Assembly: GCF_028882255.1 (NCBI RefSeq)
Contig: NZ_JARBUY010000002.1
Span: 322,342-386,341 of the forward strand
Direction of reading: 5' to 3'
Length of the DNA stretch: 64,000 nt
DNA from: Maribacter polysaccharolyticus
Lineage (GTDB): Bacteria > Bacteroidota > Bacteroidia > Flavobacteriales > Flavobacteriaceae
This document shows, piece by piece, positions 63,802 through 64,000 of the stretch. The notes beneath the pieces were generated by a model. The model made no database searches. It had not been told where the DNA came from and saw nothing but the letters and a program-made list of their open reading frames with translations. Position 1 is the first letter of the stretch. Each line of letters starts with the position of its first letter. The position numbers were made by a program, and so were the translations under genes.

Positions 63802-64000
63802 TAAAAGGTCTGGTTTTCTCTGGGAAGAATTTACCTGGCCAGAAATTGAAGCTTATTTAAAAACCGTTGATACGGTTATTTTACCCTGTGGGGCCATTGA
63901 ACAACATGGACCGCATTTGCCTTTGGATGTTGATTATTTTGATGCCAAATACATGGCCTTTAAAGTGGCCGAAGCCTGCAGTGACCCCAAACCCCTGGTA
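63788..64000 (+). CDS. Creatininase-family amidohydrolase, N-terminal part
   Basis: 71 codons to the window edge. The family metal motif is complete in this part: CGAIEQHGPHLPLDVD, giving Glu, His and Asp ligands; the rest of the active site lies beyond the window. It overlaps the PP-loop gene by 14 bp, so it belongs to the same operon. It is the second creatininase-family gene of the window; this copy keeps the standard EQHGPH, unlike the EQHSSH of the first. Confidence 0.9.
   Translation, partial: MESNNKRSGFLWEEFTWPEIEAYLKTVDTVILPCGAIEQHGPHLPLDVDYFDAKYMAFKVAEACSDPKPLV

Overview
The window is chromosomal DNA of a Flavobacteriaceae-type Bacteroidetes, probably marine. The evidence is a RagB/SusD lipoprotein end, many exported proteins with Bacteroidetes-style lipoboxes, TAnnTTTG-type -7 boxes, almost no Shine-Dalgarno sequences, and a tmRNA whose tag reads GENNYALAA. 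I cannot name the genus from sequence alone.

1-10.6 kb: the tail of a SusD gene is followed by one co-directional run: an M19-dipeptidase-like protein with altered metal ligands, two exported amidohydrolases, a VCBS-repeat protein, an exported metallo-beta-lactamase-fold hydrolase, a creatininase-family amidohydrolase and a DASS/SLC13 carboxylate transporter. There are no glycoside hydrolases, so this looks like a SusCD-linked locus for amide or peptide-like substrates. 11.2-17.7 kb: a lone receiver-domain protein, then an RND efflux operon on the minus strand (outer-membrane factor, adaptor, pump).

18.2-47.2 kb: two integrated elements in tandem downstream of ssrA (tmRNA, minus strand, 47209-47604). 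A 14-bp piece of the tmRNA 3' end recurs at 18195, 25758 and 47208, each time just beside a rho-independent terminator. Element B (18.2-25.77 kb) holds a tyrosine integrase, two excisionase-like HTH proteins, an SF3 primase-helicase, a zinc-finger/toprim-like protein and two orphans. Its core is bracketed by inverted arrays of a ~65-bp repeat (two copies left, three right). Element A (25.77-47.2 kb) is a mobilizable island with an integrase, excisionase, VapE-like ATPase, toprim primase, MobC, MobA and a small membrane protein. Its ~14-kb cargo encodes AraC regulators, two aldo/keto reductases, carboxymuconolactone-decarboxylase-like, alpha/beta-hydrolase, cupin, ABM-monooxygenase and DUF4440-like proteins, a carboxylesterase, a flavodoxin and an isoquinoline-1-oxidoreductase-type molybdoenzyme. 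The two main cargo promoters share a duplicated operator at identical spacing from the -7 box.

47.9-54.3 kb: ordinary core genes, namely a saccharopine/alanine-dehydrogenase-like enzyme, kdsA, typA, a lipoprotein, a ROK polyphosphate glucokinase and a small exported protein. 54.7-64.0 kb: an unusual set. An exported protein with glucan-water-dikinase-like domain order (phosphohistidine domain, then ATP-grasp) is translationally coupled to a class-A beta-lactamase-like serine hydrolase, with a second serine hydrolase convergent to it. Then comes a tight operon of a threonine-synthase-like PLP enzyme, a DUF1611/DgcN-like P-loop protein, a PP-loop ATPase with a QueC-like Cys cluster (MurL-like) and a creatininase-family enzyme cut by the window end.

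The points most worth following up are the tandem ssrA integration, the inverted 65-bp repeat arrays of element B, the exported phosphotransfer protein and the PLP/DUF1611/PP-loop/creatininase operon.
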